Origin: Ascarosepion bandense
Lineage: Eukaryota > Mollusca > Cephalopoda > Sepiida > Sepiidae
NCBI GenBank assembly: GCA_037127315.1
Contig: JBBBDQ010000754.1
Location: 1,530,501 to 1,594,500 of the forward strand
Length of the DNA stretch: 64,000 bases
Reading direction: 5' to 3'
A program made the translations under genes and the position numbers. The number at the start of each line of letters is the position of its first letter. The stretch's first letter is position 1. The notes under the pieces were generated by a model that was not told the DNA's origin, did no database searches, and worked only from the letters and a program-made list of their open reading frames with translations. Of the stretch, positions 1 to 10,787 are shown piece by piece.

Positions 1-450
1 CATTTACTTCTTTTTCAAAGGGATTTAATTTTGTTTGCAGTTTGAAAAAAACTTTGAGAGTTTTGGAGATTAACAAAGATGGCTGACCAAGAAGCATGCT
101 CCAGGATTGAACAGAGGTAAGTTATCAAGCTTTTTGTTGCTGAAGGGGGCAAACCAGTTGAAATTCATAGGAGAATGTCAAAAGTGTATAGTGTTACCTG
201 TTTCAGCCCAAAAAATGTCTACAAGTGGGCTAAATTGTTTAAAGAAGTTTGAAAGTGACGATGAAGTCAAAAGTGCTGTGAGCGATTGGCTGCGACATCA
301 GACAAATATTTTTACGCTGAGGTAATATGGAAGCTTGTGCACAGATGGGAAAAGTGTGTGATACTGCTGGGAGACTACTTTGAATAAAAAAAGAGTAAGC
401 TTCTATCTGTATTAGAAAAAATCACCTTATTTATTGCGTCACCCTCGTAT
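1..450 (+). pseudogene. Internally deleted mariner transposon (SETMAR-type transposase remnant)
   Basis: The reading frame opens at the ATG at 79-81 with MADQEACSRIEQR, the start typical of mariner transposases, and meets TAA at 118-120. The same frame then continues with recognisable helix-turn-helix text (VAEGGKPVEIHRRMSKVY, then FSPKNVYKWAKLFKE) to about 250. It jumps to the C-terminal end of the transposase (AVSDWLRHQ, then KLVHRWEKC and GDYFE) by 387, so the whole DDD catalytic core is missing. The stretch at about 419-449, ending CACCCTCGTA, looks like the 3' terminal inverted repeat; the 5' repeat would lie outside the window. This is a deletion derivative that cannot encode transposase. 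Family assignment is from remembered mariner sequence; confidence is high for mariner and low for subfamily. Confidence 0.85.
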
Positions 451-589
451 AAACCTTTAATAAGTATATTAGATACTGTGGTAATACCGAGCAAGAGCTA
501 TGGACCGGATGTTTGCTCTCTCCCGACAAAAAGGCAAATGAACAAAAGTCGTCGTTGCGCATCCGGGTTCGCGCAGATGTTCCGGTTGA

Positions 590-1030
590 AAAGTAAAAAT
601 TAATCAAATGTCAAATTTCCATTTCGCAAGCCTACGCAAATTTTATTTATCAGCCAATGGGAAGCCCAGAATCAAATACAAGTGTGAAATCCCCAAAGAG
701 CTGCTTTGATCCAACAAGCAGATATAAAAAGCCGAGACAGAAAGCATCCAGCAGACAGACAGACCGACGGACTGACGAGCGTGATTAGTACCTCCCTTGA
801 CCAAGGCAAGCGGCGACAACGTTCGCCTCCCTTCACCTCTCCTTACCTTCTTCCCTGTCTCAAAACAACTTACTGACCTAAGGAGCGATATATAGATTGA
901 ATAGTTTCTTTCCCTACATTGTTAATACAGGAAATCCCAAACTCCTAAACTTTACACACGCGATACACATCAGCGTGTTTTGATCACAGTTCGGGTGTGA
1001 ACAAAAGAAACACATTTTGGTAGATCGGCT
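590..1030 (+). promoter_or_regulatory. Promoter-like stretch with CCAAT and TATA boxes, possible solo LTR
   Basis: A CCAAT box (AGCCAATGG, about 652-660) lies about 65 bp upstream of a strong TATA box (GATATAAAAAG, about 720-730). This is followed by C-rich sequence and an AG-rich leader. The arrangement is what an RNA polymerase II core promoter or an LTR U3/R region would show. No reading frame follows. Neither LTR end nor a target duplication could be fixed, so the LTR reading is inference. The flanking 451-589 shows nothing recognisable. Confidence 0.3.
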
Positions 1031-1135
1031 TATTGAAAGTCTCTGTCCACATTTTTCGTTTCACGTACTTTTCATCGATGATCCTTTAGTCAGAATTCGA
1101 TAAAAAATATTTTAATTTTTTATCATTTTATAAAA

Positions 1136-1500
1136 CTGCAAATGTCTTCCATTTTTGTATTTAAAAATGTATTGCAGGTCATAATTGTTTTCATTCAAAA
1201 AATATTCATTGCAATGTTTTTTCCTTCAAAAATATGTTAAGATAATAATTTTTTCCTTCAAAATTTATTTTTTCCCATACATTTATTTTTATACTTTCAT
1301 AGTGTTTTGATCCCAGTTTAGTGCGGGTTAACTATCTGCCCATAGCTTGGACTCTAACAGCTGCTACCACTCCGAGTCAGGGTGGACCTGGGAACAACAG
1401 AAATTAAGAGGTAGTTCCATGCTCCTTACATCTTCCCAATCAGAGACCTTGCTGCCGGATACAGTTTATCGTCATACCCAGGATCTTTATTTAAAGTAAT
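1136..1500 (-). repeat. Dispersed repeat family 1, reverse copy
   Basis: This matches, in reverse complement, the sequences at 12385-12612 plus 13699-13820 and at 49930-50300. Shared blocks include the motif around CCTCTGATTGGGA, a 'gtcaaaacactatga' block, and then a run of A-rich repeats of the form acatttttgaagg with ragged spacing. It has no coding capacity. The class is not recognised; it could be a non-autonomous element or an LTR piece. Confidence 0.7.
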
Positions 1501-1586
1501 GTTCGAATATCAACATCTGATTATCATATTAATTACATTTCGATTTGCTTGGGAGTACCAGGTGCTGTAAGCGTCTAGTGACGGAT

Positions 1587-1760
1587 GTGCGTTGTAGTGC
1601 AGTGGATATCCGCTCGGAAAGAGAAATCGGTGAACCGAGTTCAAATTCCAGTTTAATACCTTGCATTCACTTAAGCACTGGTACCCTTGGGAAAGGTATT
1701 AATCCGTCCCTTATCTCCAGTTATGGGTTAAATAACAGGGTAGGACTTGGGGACCCTGCC
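1587..1760 (+). mobile_element. tRNA-derived SINE, forward copy
   Basis: The head carries a polymerase III A-box-like segment (TAGTGCAGTGGATATC) and a B-box-like segment (GAGTTCAAATTCC). The body has the string 'cccttgggaaaggtattaat', and the tail 'tatgggttaaataacag'. The same order recurs at 2955-3465 (reverse), 23061-23400, 60870-61180 (reverse) and 63941-64000. The B box has one change from the GGTTCGANTCC consensus. Confidence 0.8.
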
Positions 1761-2178
1761 CTTAAAAACAAATCCCAATGAATCGTGATACTCGAAAAGA
1801 AAAAGTATTACTAGACACAAAAACTTATATAAAAACAACAATAAATTGTTGAAAAGAAGAAGGTATTACCAGCAATAAAATAAATAATATTTAGTTGGCA
1901 ATAAATGACCCGTCGAGGTTGATATGCCATAAAAACAAAACAACCAACCAATCAACATTTCGATCTACGTGCTATATGTTTAAATTGTTACTGCTGTTAA
2001 TAGTCATCAACGTCTATGTTTTTTGCTATTTCTTACAGTTATTAGTGATTCTGTAGTGTTGTATCTTGGAGGAATGACAATACACAAATATAAGTAAGTA
2101 ATACGTATATTCTCGGTAGGTAGAGTAGTACACGTCCGTGAAGGGTGGAAACAATTAATGGTCGACATCAGCGGCCGG
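1761..2178. other. AT-rich spacer
   Basis: A-rich SINE tail sequence and simple AT-rich DNA. The block near 1900-1950 (gttgatatgccataaaaac) has a loose echo at 13970-14000. No gene is seen. Confidence 0.5.
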
Positions 2179-2572
2179 CTCCATTATTTACTCTTCTCCC
2201 CCACTTGAGAGAGATGTGACACAAGGTCTTTTTTAACGTATATTAACTTTTTTAACGTGGGGAACCTGAGCGCGTACACCCAGGTACTGGTCAAACATTA
2301 CCTATCCACCGCGGTGGATAAGTTCAAAACCGGTCATAACTGGTCTTTACTTGTCTTAGGTGTGCCCAGCCCGAAGGCTAGGCCGACTCCATTATTTACC
2401 CTTCTCCCCCACTTGAGAGATGTGACACAAGGTCTTTTTTAACGTGGGGAACCTGAGCGCGTACACCCGGTACTGGTCAAACATTACCTATCCACCGCGG
2501 TGGACAGGTTCAAAACCGGTCATAACTGGTCTTTACTTGTCTTAGGTGAGCCCAGCCCGAAGGCTAGGGCGA
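2179..2572 (+). repeat. Tandem duplication, units of 208 and 186 bp
   Basis: Two nearly identical units start at 2179 and 2387, and a third start is seen at 2573 before the homology stops. The length difference is mostly a 22-bp local duplication around 'taacgtatattaactttttt' in the first unit. Each unit contains the perfect palindrome CCACCGCGGTGG and is GC-richer than its surroundings. The 61-codon frame at 2257-2442 inside it is not considered a gene. Confidence 0.85.
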
Positions 2573-2954
2573 CTCCACTGTTGGTACTCGATATTAGTCC
2601 TTTATATATTGTGAACCGTAAGTCACGTGTTCGAGTTACGTCACAACATGTAGTACTGGCAAAAACTGTTTAAATAAAAACTAATTTTTTCCAGACTTAA
2701 CTCCCTAAAGGATTTTCTTTGTACATTGATCTTAGAAAGCGGTTTTATACAGCTGTCAGTTTAGATATTACTCAACGAGTTGGGCGTCATACCTGACATG
2801 AGAGTCTCGATCTGAGGAGGCTGTTTAAGCACATGATGGTAGTTTTCATGCTTTTTTTTTAATAACTTTACTTCATGCAAGATAATAAAGTAACTGAGGT
2901 CTTACTAATAGTTAGAGAATATAAGAAATACGCTCAATATTAAGGGAAGTCCGT
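2573..2954. other. Unassigned spacer
   Basis: AT-rich sequence with a T-run near 2852. No reading frame, repeat or motif is recognised. Confidence 0.5.
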
Positions 2955-3465
2955 CAGTTGGTCAGTTAAGTGCCATACGTGATACACGCTTGGGCGATCA
3001 TGTCTCGAAAGAGACATGACTGACTGGGCAGAAGATTTTCTATCCTGCTATTTAAGCTATAGCTGAAGGAAAAAGAGACGGATTGTATTAATAATTAGTA
3101 ATTAATGGGGGATCATTTTATTACTTCATAACAATAGAAAATCGATCCCCCATTTTATGCCTAGTAGAAGCTTTACTTATATTTCCAACTATTATCTTCA
3201 TTGAGTCAGTTAACTACCACACGTGATACACGCTTGGGCGATCATGTCTCGAAAGAGACATGACTGACTGGGCAGAAGATTATCCCGCAGCTATAGAACC
3301 CAAACTGTCCTGCTATTTAACCCATAACTGGAAGGAAGAGACGGATTAATAACTTTCCCAATGGGTATTTGCCCGTAAGTGAATACAATGGATTCAACTG
3401 GAATTCGAACTCGGCTCCCCGGTTTCTCGTTCCGAGCCGATATCCACTGTACTACAACGAAAATA
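2955..3465 (-). mobile_element. Composite tRNA-derived SINE with one hairpin module, reverse copy
   Basis: Read on the minus strand, the SINE head (about 3465 to 3420) carries a B-box-like GAGTTCGAATTCC. The body and tail follow to about 3200. After the shared block 'agagacatgatcgcccaagc' comes one extra module to 2955 that ends in the same block. The module holds an inverted repeat at 3105-3153, with arms beginning ATGGGGGATC and ending GATCCCCCAT. The same module occurs twice in tandem at 32.8-33.3 kb and 57.1-57.6 kb. Confidence 0.85.
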
Positions 3466-3825
3466 CAGACGATAACGATTGATATTGCACGTAAACTTTT
3501 GAAGATGAAACCTGACAGGGGAGCGTCCTAATAAAAATCTGCTATGTTATTGGACCTAGCATTGCATCTTGGCTTCACTTACGTTCTACCGCCTTAATCT
3601 AACTCACCTGTGCCTTTTCTATAAACATTTCTTGGTAATAGAAATGTTAGTCTATCCAGGATATGTGTGATTGTATTAAATATGAAACAGAATATGAGTC
3701 TTTTTAAATTCTACGAAACGTTTATCTAAAATACTGAACCCTTACATTTGCTTATTTTAAAGAAGGGAATGTAAAGTAAAATGGAGCAGTTTCTAAAGAG
3801 GGATTTACACAAGCCTGAAAGCATG
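3466..3825. other. Unassigned spacer
   Basis: AT-rich sequence downstream of the SINE head. No feature is recognised. Confidence 0.4.
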
Positions 3826-3907
3826 GCGTACTTAGTGAGAGTCGAACTCACTACTCAGTTGTAATGGATTTTAGTGAGACAAGTAGGCTAACCATCACAC
3901 CAAGTTG
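3826..3907 (-). mobile_element. tRNA-like SINE head, reverse
   Basis: On the minus strand the order is GTGTGATGGTTAGCCTA (A-box-like), then GTGAGTTCGACTCTCAC, a B box within a T-arm-like hairpin. A related sequence is at 14138-14222 and a weaker one at about 3955-4020. The acceptor stem is imperfect, so this is a SINE head or tRNA pseudogene, not a working tRNA. Confidence 0.6.
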
Positions 3908-4019
3908 AGGGGCCAAATTTTTGTTTTAAGCGTAACTTTGATGTGGCACAAGGCCAAAAGTGTGAAGCACCAAGGTAGAATCGAACTTACTATTCAGTGA
4001 GAGCTCATCTACCGAGAAA

Positions 4020-4838
4020 AGCTTACTAGTTGTCTGGATATTTTGCCTAATCAGAATTATAATCCTATGTGTAATAAATAGTTCGGCGAACAATTCAAAT
4101 TTTGACTACATGGACGATTCAATTGGCATTAAAATATAAGTATTGAATTTCCTAAGAAAACATATAAATATTAAAACAATTATGCGGAAAACTTTAAAAA
4201 ATATGTAAAAAATCTCATAAAATTCTTTCTGCCTCAAAGCGTCACATTTTCTGCTGTTTTTGCAAGTTGACTTGTGTCTTTTTTCAAAAGGAATTTTTCA
4301 AAAATTTTTCATTCATTTGCCTCGAAAATTTGCAATAAAAATCCTCACTTTTTTTTGTTATTTGTCATTTGTTTTTTAACTTTCGTTTTACTTGGATATA
4401 TCGAGGCTTCGGAAGAATGTTTGTTTTTTCGTTAAATTTCCAATAGATGTTTTTTTCGATTCCGATCACATCATGGAATTAAGAAAACCAACAGAGAATT
4501 TAAAACATCGTAAGTAAAATACGTAAAAAAGAAAATGTTTGCAAGGTTTTTATTCCTGACTCAAACGTTTAAATATCTTAGCAGTTAATTCCGAAATATT
4601 TATTTTTTTAAATCATCACACTCTGCTCGTTGTATTCTGTAAAATTCGTTGACCTTTAAGATATTGCTGTCGTTAAAATCAGGAGCCAGTACAAATATTA
4701 ATACTTTTCAGATTGAGTGGTGAAGGGCTCCCCTTACATGGCCGAAAAAACGAGACATACTTTGAAGAATTAAAGATACTGATTTGTCATGCATCATATG
4801 AATAGAACATATCAAAAGAACGGATAAACATCATGCAA

Positions 4839-4840
<2 letters not shown>
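4020..4840. other. AT-rich spacer
   Basis: A- and T-run-rich sequence without a credible reading frame or recognisable repeat. Confidence 0.5.

Positions 4841-4888
<48 letters not shown>
4841..4888 (+). repeat. (TAA)n microsatellite, 16 units
   Basis: A clean TAA tract directly upstream of a 5'-truncated R4/Dong LINE copy. TAA repeats are the known insertion target of the Dong element of Bombyx mori, so this may be the target site. Confidence 0.95.
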
Positions 4889-4889
<1 letters not shown>

Positions 4890-5689
4890 GTGCATCTGGA
4901 TTAAAGTCTGAAACTGAAGGCTTTATTATGGCAGCACAAGACCAAAGTCTTTTCACTAGAAACTTTCAGGCAAATATTATGCATAATAATATGGATCCAA
5001 AATGCAGGTTTTGTGATAAACACCAAGAAACAATAGACCACCTAATCTCAGGCTGTTCTGTGCTTGCCCCAAATGAATATAAAAATCGCCACGATAGAGA
5101 TGGGCAATATTTACATTGGACAATGTGCAAACATTATGGAAAACCTGAGAAACAAACACTGGTATGAACATCACCCAGCACCGGTTACAGAAATAAAAGA
5201 TGTAACTATTCTATGGAATTGCACCATCTACACAAACAGAAAAATTGAAGCACACAGGCCAGACATTATTGTTAAAAACCAGAAAGAGAAAACTTGTCTA
5301 TTAATTGATATGGCTTGTCCAGCGGATTGTAACATAGCAACCAAGGAATTTGAAAAACTGTCAAAATATAATGACCTGGAAATTGAAATAGAAAGAATGT
5401 GGAAATTGAAAACAAGACTTGTGCCAGTGATAGTAGGTGCACTTGGAATGATAGAAAATGGAACAAAACAACACATTGAAAGAATCCCTGGAAACCCCAG
5501 TTTAAGAGATATACAAAAAATTGTCTTATTAAGTACAGCCCACACACTAAGGAAAAATTTATCTATGTAATGCTAGGGATGATAGGGAAGATAGAAAAAC
5601 ATGAAATGGGGCCATAACAACACACCACGACCTGCCTTATTGGTTGGTAGTGAGACCAAAGCAGAAATCGAAATATGATGGAAAATGAC

Positions 5690-5690
<1 letters not shown>
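4889..5690 (+). pseudogene. R4/Dong LINE copy A, 5'-truncated, endonuclease end only
   Basis: Begins inside the element at the point matching 9937 of copy B and runs to the same 3' end. It encodes the CCHC-like finger (CRFC, then HLISGC) at 4928-5167. After a one-base shift near 5145-5150 it encodes the restriction-like endonuclease (RPDIIV, then LLIDMACP) at 5064-5570. It is nearly identical to copy B over this span. 5' truncation is the usual outcome of target-primed reverse transcription. Confidence 0.9.

Positions 5691-5744
<54 letters not shown>
5691..5744 (+). repeat. (TAA)n microsatellite between LINE copies A and B
   Basis: About 18 TAA units follow directly on the 3' end (GAAAATGACA) of copy A and precede the 5' leader of copy B. 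Confidence 0.95.
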
Positions 5745-5745
<1 letters not shown>

Positions 5746-6700
5746 GCGATTGGAATTACAACGAGAATGACGTGCTTTTCTGAGGCTCCTGAAAACGTAA
5801 CGTTTTTTTTTTTTAACGTAAACATTAATTTTTAATTTCACTATTTTAAACATAAACATTAATTTATTCTTCGTATATAATTTAAATTGTATGTTTCTTC
5901 TTTTAATGATCCTTAAATAGATTTATTAACTAGTTTTCTAAAGCAAGACAACGAAAAAAAAAATACGACGAAAAACACTAAAAAACTGTTCGATCTACGA
6001 TATTCTTTCTTAGAAAAAATATGTAATAATTTATTTATATTTGTTCGTTCATTTTATATATTTATTTATTTTTCGATAATCTTATTCTCGTTGGATTTAA
6101 TGAAAGGATAACACAGAATACAGTGTGCGAACAAATTATTATTTTTAAATTTTACGGTAGTAAACGCAAAGGTATGCCCATTTTTTCTTTCCTATTAAAA
6201 ATTTTGAATTTTTTTTTTTTATCTTAATTATTTTTATTGCAAGGACAATGGTTGATAGTAGCAACAATTGTTTTTTATTTTAACAATACTCCCTAAGTGC
6301 AGTGATGTTTTTTTTTCCGTTGAACGGCCGTTACGTCCAAGTTTGTTTGTTTTTTCAACCAGCGTCTCTCTCTTTGAATTTTTCTTTTTCTCAATATGAA
6401 ATTCTGTTTTAATATAAACAGGATTTTTTCTTTAGATATTATCGAATTTTTTTTTTTTTATGAAATTCTGTTTTATTTTAATCTATCTGTTTGTTCTTTA
6501 AATGAACCTAAATAAAATCATCCGTATTATATTTCCTTTAGCTGTCGATATTTCGTAAAATTTTTTTTTTTTTTTTTTTAACAAAATACTCTAGTATTGA
6601 TGTTTTGTTTCGTTGAGCCGTTGTTACGCCAAAGGATTTTTTTTTTTTTTTTTTTTAACCAGCGTCTTTCTCATTGAATTCCAATCGCGTCTATGTCAGA
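5745..6700 (+). promoter_or_regulatory. T-rich 5' leader of LINE copy B with 300-bp repeat units
   Basis: The block around CGTTGAACGGCCGTTACG, a T-run, then AACCAGCGTCT at about 6315-6370 recurs 300 bp later at about 6615-6670. The two AACCAGCG strings start at 6357 and 6657. Repeated 5' monomers are promoters in some LINEs; here that role is inference. A short inverted match also links CGATTGGAATT at about 5747 with AATTCCAATCG at 6676. Confidence 0.6.
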
Positions 6701-6872
6701 TGTTGCTTGGCAGCCCATTTAGGAGAACGAAAACTCCGAACAACAACCCGCAACTCAAGGTGTTAATCGTGCCGATGAGTGAATGGCTACTGCGTTATGA
6801 GGTCACAAACGATCCCCTACAGGCTTCGGGACCCTGTTTGTAAAAGACCGTTACCCAACGTGCCGGGCAACT

Positions 6873-7859
6873 TTGGGTGGACTTTTGGACCCGTGCGTCA
6901 CTCGTGGGAAAAACATGAAAAATACAAATAGAAATAAAAAGTCCAGTATGGCTCTTCCAGTGGATAAACAGGGAGCCCGTCCTTCAGGAGGGAACCTACC
7001 TGAGGTCGAAAAAATCTGTCATAGGAACAAACTCCTACACAAAGAAGGAATCTTCAGGTCCCCACAACCAGGATAATCCTAATGATGGTCCTGAAAATTC
7101 ACCAGCTAGATCTACAACCGTATATTTGAAGAAAGAAATAATAAAATTGTCTCGTGAGGAGTACAAAGTCGTTATGACTGCATTTCATGAAGCGTTACTC
7201 AAACCTAAAAAAAATGACTCGCCAAACATATGACATTTGGCGTGAAAAAGTTGGTCAAGCAAATAGAAAGTATATTGACGAAAATAAATTAGCCAATGTA
7301 CGTAGGTACATTATTCGTAATAACCGACTGACAGAGGCTGAAATTAATGAAATTAAAAGAATTGTAACAAGAAGAGACGAATCAACAAAATATGAAAAGG
7401 AACCGGAATCAGAAATAAAAAGTAATAACATCAAACAAGCCAGAGGTCATAATATAGAAACCGTGAAACACGCAACTCACTGCGAAGATAATGCTGTAAG
7501 TTTAAAAGTGCTGGAAAGGTGTGATCTGAGTCAGTTAAAAGACGAAAATAAAACGAGTTCAGAACACATCGAAGATAATTATTTGACGGAAAATAAGAAC
7601 AATATACAGGAAGCCAAGATAGAAATAAAGAACCATCTAAGTCAAATACAAAATATTACAATGGAGGAACGAGAACAGCTCCCAAAATTAGAACCAACAA
7701 AACATAACCTCCGAACTATTAAACTCTACAATGCAGCACTGAAATTAATACTGGATGAAGACACTCATATAAATCTCAACGAAGTAACATATGCATCAGC
7801 AATAGCAGCAAAAAAAAAAATTGAATATCAAAATAAAAACAAGGCAGTCTTGCAGACAT
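6873..7859 (+). pseudogene. LINE copy B, N-terminal region of the polyprotein
   Basis: Coding text starts at 6873 (MGGLLDPC) in one frame. It passes to a second frame around 7070 (DNPNDGPENSP, then LSREEYKVVMTAFHEALLK). It passes to a third frame across the A-run at 7206-7213 (MTRQTYDIWREKVGQ), which ends at 7861. The protein is rich in K, E, N and Q and looks helical, with no zinc finger seen. R4-group elements generally lack the N-terminal fingers of R2, which agrees. Both shifts could be old mutations or assembly errors in A-runs. Confidence 0.7.
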
Positions 7860-9749
7860 GAAGATCCACCTTGGAAAAGAAAAATAGAAAAAGAAATCGA
7901 ACAACTTAGAAGTGAACTGTCAGTACTGGATGAACTGAATAGAGGAATAAATGTAAGAACTAGGAAAAGCAGAAGAGCCGAAAGAAAATATAACATTAGG
8001 AATGAAAAGGAAGTCTTATCAAATAAAGGAAAAATAAAGCAAAAAATCCAACTGAAGGCTCAAAGAATAAGACGCTATGAAAAAAGAGCAAGATTTTACA
8101 GACAAAACAAAATTTTTCAGACTGATACAAAGAGATTTTACAGGGAAATAGGTAAAAAAAGAATTAAAGTGACAGTCCCCCCCAGAATGGAAGAAGTCAC
8201 ACAGTTCTGGGAAAAGATATGGGCTTGCCCTAAAGAACATAGCAAGAAAGTACATTGGATTGCGCAAGAGATAGAACGAATGAAAAATAAACCAAAACAG
8301 ACATGGTCTGGAATTACAGAAGATGATGTTAAATTTGCACTAAAAAAAGCAGACAATTGGAAATTCCCAGGTATAGATAAAATTCCTAACTTTTGGCTAT
8401 ATTATTTAAATACAGCACATAAAAAACTAGCCAAAGAACTTCAAGAAATGGTTGACGATCCCACTAAAATTCCTGCATGGATGACCAAAGGAATTACATT
8501 TCTTCTACCCAAGAATGGTGACACAAACAACCCGAAAAACTACAGACCAATTACATGTCTTCCGACAACATATAAACTATTAACATCTATTTTAACAAAA
8601 CAGACATATTTATTCTTAGAAAGAAATGACATGATACCGCTTGAACAAAAAGGGTGCAAACGTGGCTGTTATGGTTGTAAAGACCAATTGCTAATTAACA
8701 AAATGATCCTGGAAAACTGCTACAGTACAAAGAAATTTCTTAGTACTGCCTGGATAGATTATCGAAAGGCATTCGATAGTGTGCCACATTCCTGGATTTT
8801 AAAGACTTTAAATATATACAAGATATCGCCCGTCATCATCAATTTCATCAAACAGTGCATGTCTATATGGAAAACAACCCTTTACCTCAATCATATAAAT
8901 GGAACCAATAAGTCTGATGAAATGAACATCAAAAGAGTTATATTTCAAGGTGATTCTTTATCTCCCTTACTATTCTGCATATCATTAATAGCACTAACCA
9001 GTCAACTTAATAAGACAGAATGTGGTTATAAAATAGGCCAAAAGAAAATAAGCCATCTATTTTACATGGATGACTTAAAGTTATATGCTAAGAATGATAA
9101 TGAGCTGGAAGGTCTTCTGCAAACTGTAAAATGTTTCGGCGAAGATATTGGAATGAAGTTTAATTTGAATAAATGTGCTAAAGCTACAGTTTTACGTGGA
9201 TCAATACAAGAAACTTCCTCAATTAGCTTAGACCCTGCTGTAACAATAAAAGAATGGAAACCAGAAGAAGCTTATAAATACCTAAGTGCAAATGAGAGCG
9301 AAAACATTCACCATAAAAAAATGAAAGAAATAGTGCGTAAAGAGTACTATAGAAGGCTACGAATGATATTAAAAACTGAATTAAATTCACAGAACAGAGT
9401 TATGGCCATTAATAGCCTTGCAATCCCAGTTGTCCAATATAGCTTTAACATCTTAAACTGGACTCTAAACGACATCAGGCGAATGGATGCTAAAACAAGA
9501 AAGCTTCTTTCTAAGCATAAGATGCAACATCCAAAGGCTGATGTAGACCGTCTATACATACCCCGTAAAGAAGGTGGAAGAGGTCTTATTCAGCTGGAAT
9601 TGTCATACAAGACAACAACTATTGGCTTACTAACATACACAGAAACAACAAAGGATTGGATGATACAATTAGTAAGGCAACATGAAGAAAGAAAGAAAAA
9701 ATATTCAATAATGAAGAAAGCAGTAAATACAAAAAAGATTTACAGTTAG
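7821..9749 (+). pseudogene. LINE copy B, reverse transcriptase domain
   Basis: This frame of 642 codons continues the previous one after a shift in the A-run at 7809-7819, so its own ATG is probably not the real start. A basic segment leads into the RT. Motifs are YRPITCLP near the finger domain, WIDYRKAFDSV (motif A, about residue 311), FQGDSLSPLLF (motif B, about 377) and FYMDD (motif C, catalytic YMDD at 9063-9074, residue 415). The thumb region follows, with KEGGRGL near 588. The catalytic aspartates are intact. The frame stops at 9747-9749, and coding text continues in another frame (KKDLQLVDSVEKQNRRQE). Confidence 0.92.
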
Positions 9750-9804
9750 TAGATTCTGTAGAAAAGCAAAACAGAAGACAAGAACCAACTATTGCGGCAA
9801 AAAT

Positions 9805-10617
9805 ATGAAAATGAAAGCCAAAGATAAAGCTCTTGAACTGATGAAACAACGCTGGCAAGACAAACCTCTGCATGGCCAATATCCAGAACGTGCCAATAAA
9901 TCCAATGTTGACAAAGTTAATACTCATCGATGGTTACGTGCATCTGGATTAAAGTCTGAAACTGAAGGCGTTATTCTTGCAGCACAAGACCAAAGTCTTT
10001 TCACTAGAAACTTTCAGGCAAATATTATGCATAATAATATGGATCCAAAATGCAGGTTTTGTGATAAACACCAAGAAACAATAGACCACCTAATCTCAGG
10101 CTGTTCTGTGCTTGCCCCAAATGAATATAAAAATCGCCACGATAGAGTTGAGCAATATTTACATTGGGCAATGTGCAAACATTATGGAAAAGCTGTAAAC
10201 AAACACTGGTATGAACATTACCCAGCACCGGTTACAGAAATAGAAGATGTAACTATTCTATGGGATTACACCATCTACACAGACAGAAAAATTGAAGCAA
10301 ACAGGCCAGACATTATTGTTAAAAACCAGAAGGAGAAAACTTGTCTATTAATTGATATGGCTTGTCCAGCGGATTGTAACATAGCAATCAAGGAATTTGA
10401 AAAACTGTCAAAATATAAAGACCTGGAAATTGAAATAGAAAAAATGTGGAAATTGAAAACAAGAGTTGTGCCAGTGATAGTAGGTGCACTTGGAATGATA
10501 AAAAATGGAACAAAACCACACATTGAAAGAATCTCTGGAAACCCCAGCTTAAGAGATATACAAAAAATTGTCTTATTAAGTACAGCCCACACACTAAGGA
10601 AAACTTTATCTATGTAA
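9805..10617 (+). pseudogene. LINE copy B, CCHC-like finger and restriction-like endonuclease
   Basis: A frame of 270 codons forming the C-terminal third of the polyprotein. A CX2CX8HX4C finger occupies residues 83-100 (C83, C86, H95, C100). The PD-(D/E)XK-type endonuclease core follows, with RPDI at 167-170 and LLIDMACP at 181-188, where D184 fits the second acidic position. This nuclease nicks the target so that the RT can prime on it. The tail LSTAHTLRKTLSM is shared with copy A. It is the best preserved part of the element and the only part kept in copy A. Confidence 0.9.
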
Positions 10618-10752
10618 TGCTGGGGATGATAGGGAAGATAGAAAAACATGAAATGGAGCCATAACAATACGCCACTTCCTGCCTTAGGTCTCCCCGCAGA
10701 CTTGGTTGGTAGTGAGACCAAAGCAGAAATCGCAATATGATGAAAAATGACA

Positions 10753-10787
10753 TAATAATAATAATAATAATATTAATGATAATAATT
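10753..10787 (+). repeat. Imperfect (TAA)n tract between LINE copies B and C
   Basis: TAA units with two interruptions, between the 3' end of copy B and the truncated 5' end of copy C. Confidence 0.9.

Larger units (their letters stand above)
5745..10752 (+). mobile_element. R4/Dong-type non-LTR retrotransposon copy B, near full length
   Basis: A roughly 5-kb LINE bounded on both sides by TAA tracts. It has a T-rich leader of about 1 kb, then one broken reading frame holding an N-terminal region, reverse transcriptase, CCHC-like finger and restriction-like endonuclease, then a short 3' UTR. The C-terminal endonuclease without an N-terminal APE domain places it with the R2/R4/NeSL/CRE group; insertion in TAA repeats points to R4/Dong. 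At least four frame changes (near 7070, 7206-7213, 7809-7820 and 9723-9805), two of them in A-runs, make this copy inactive as written. Confidence 0.88.

Noticed and set aside
5563..5859. Frames with poly-Ile or poly-Leu
   Set aside because: Translation of the TAA tract on the reverse strand.
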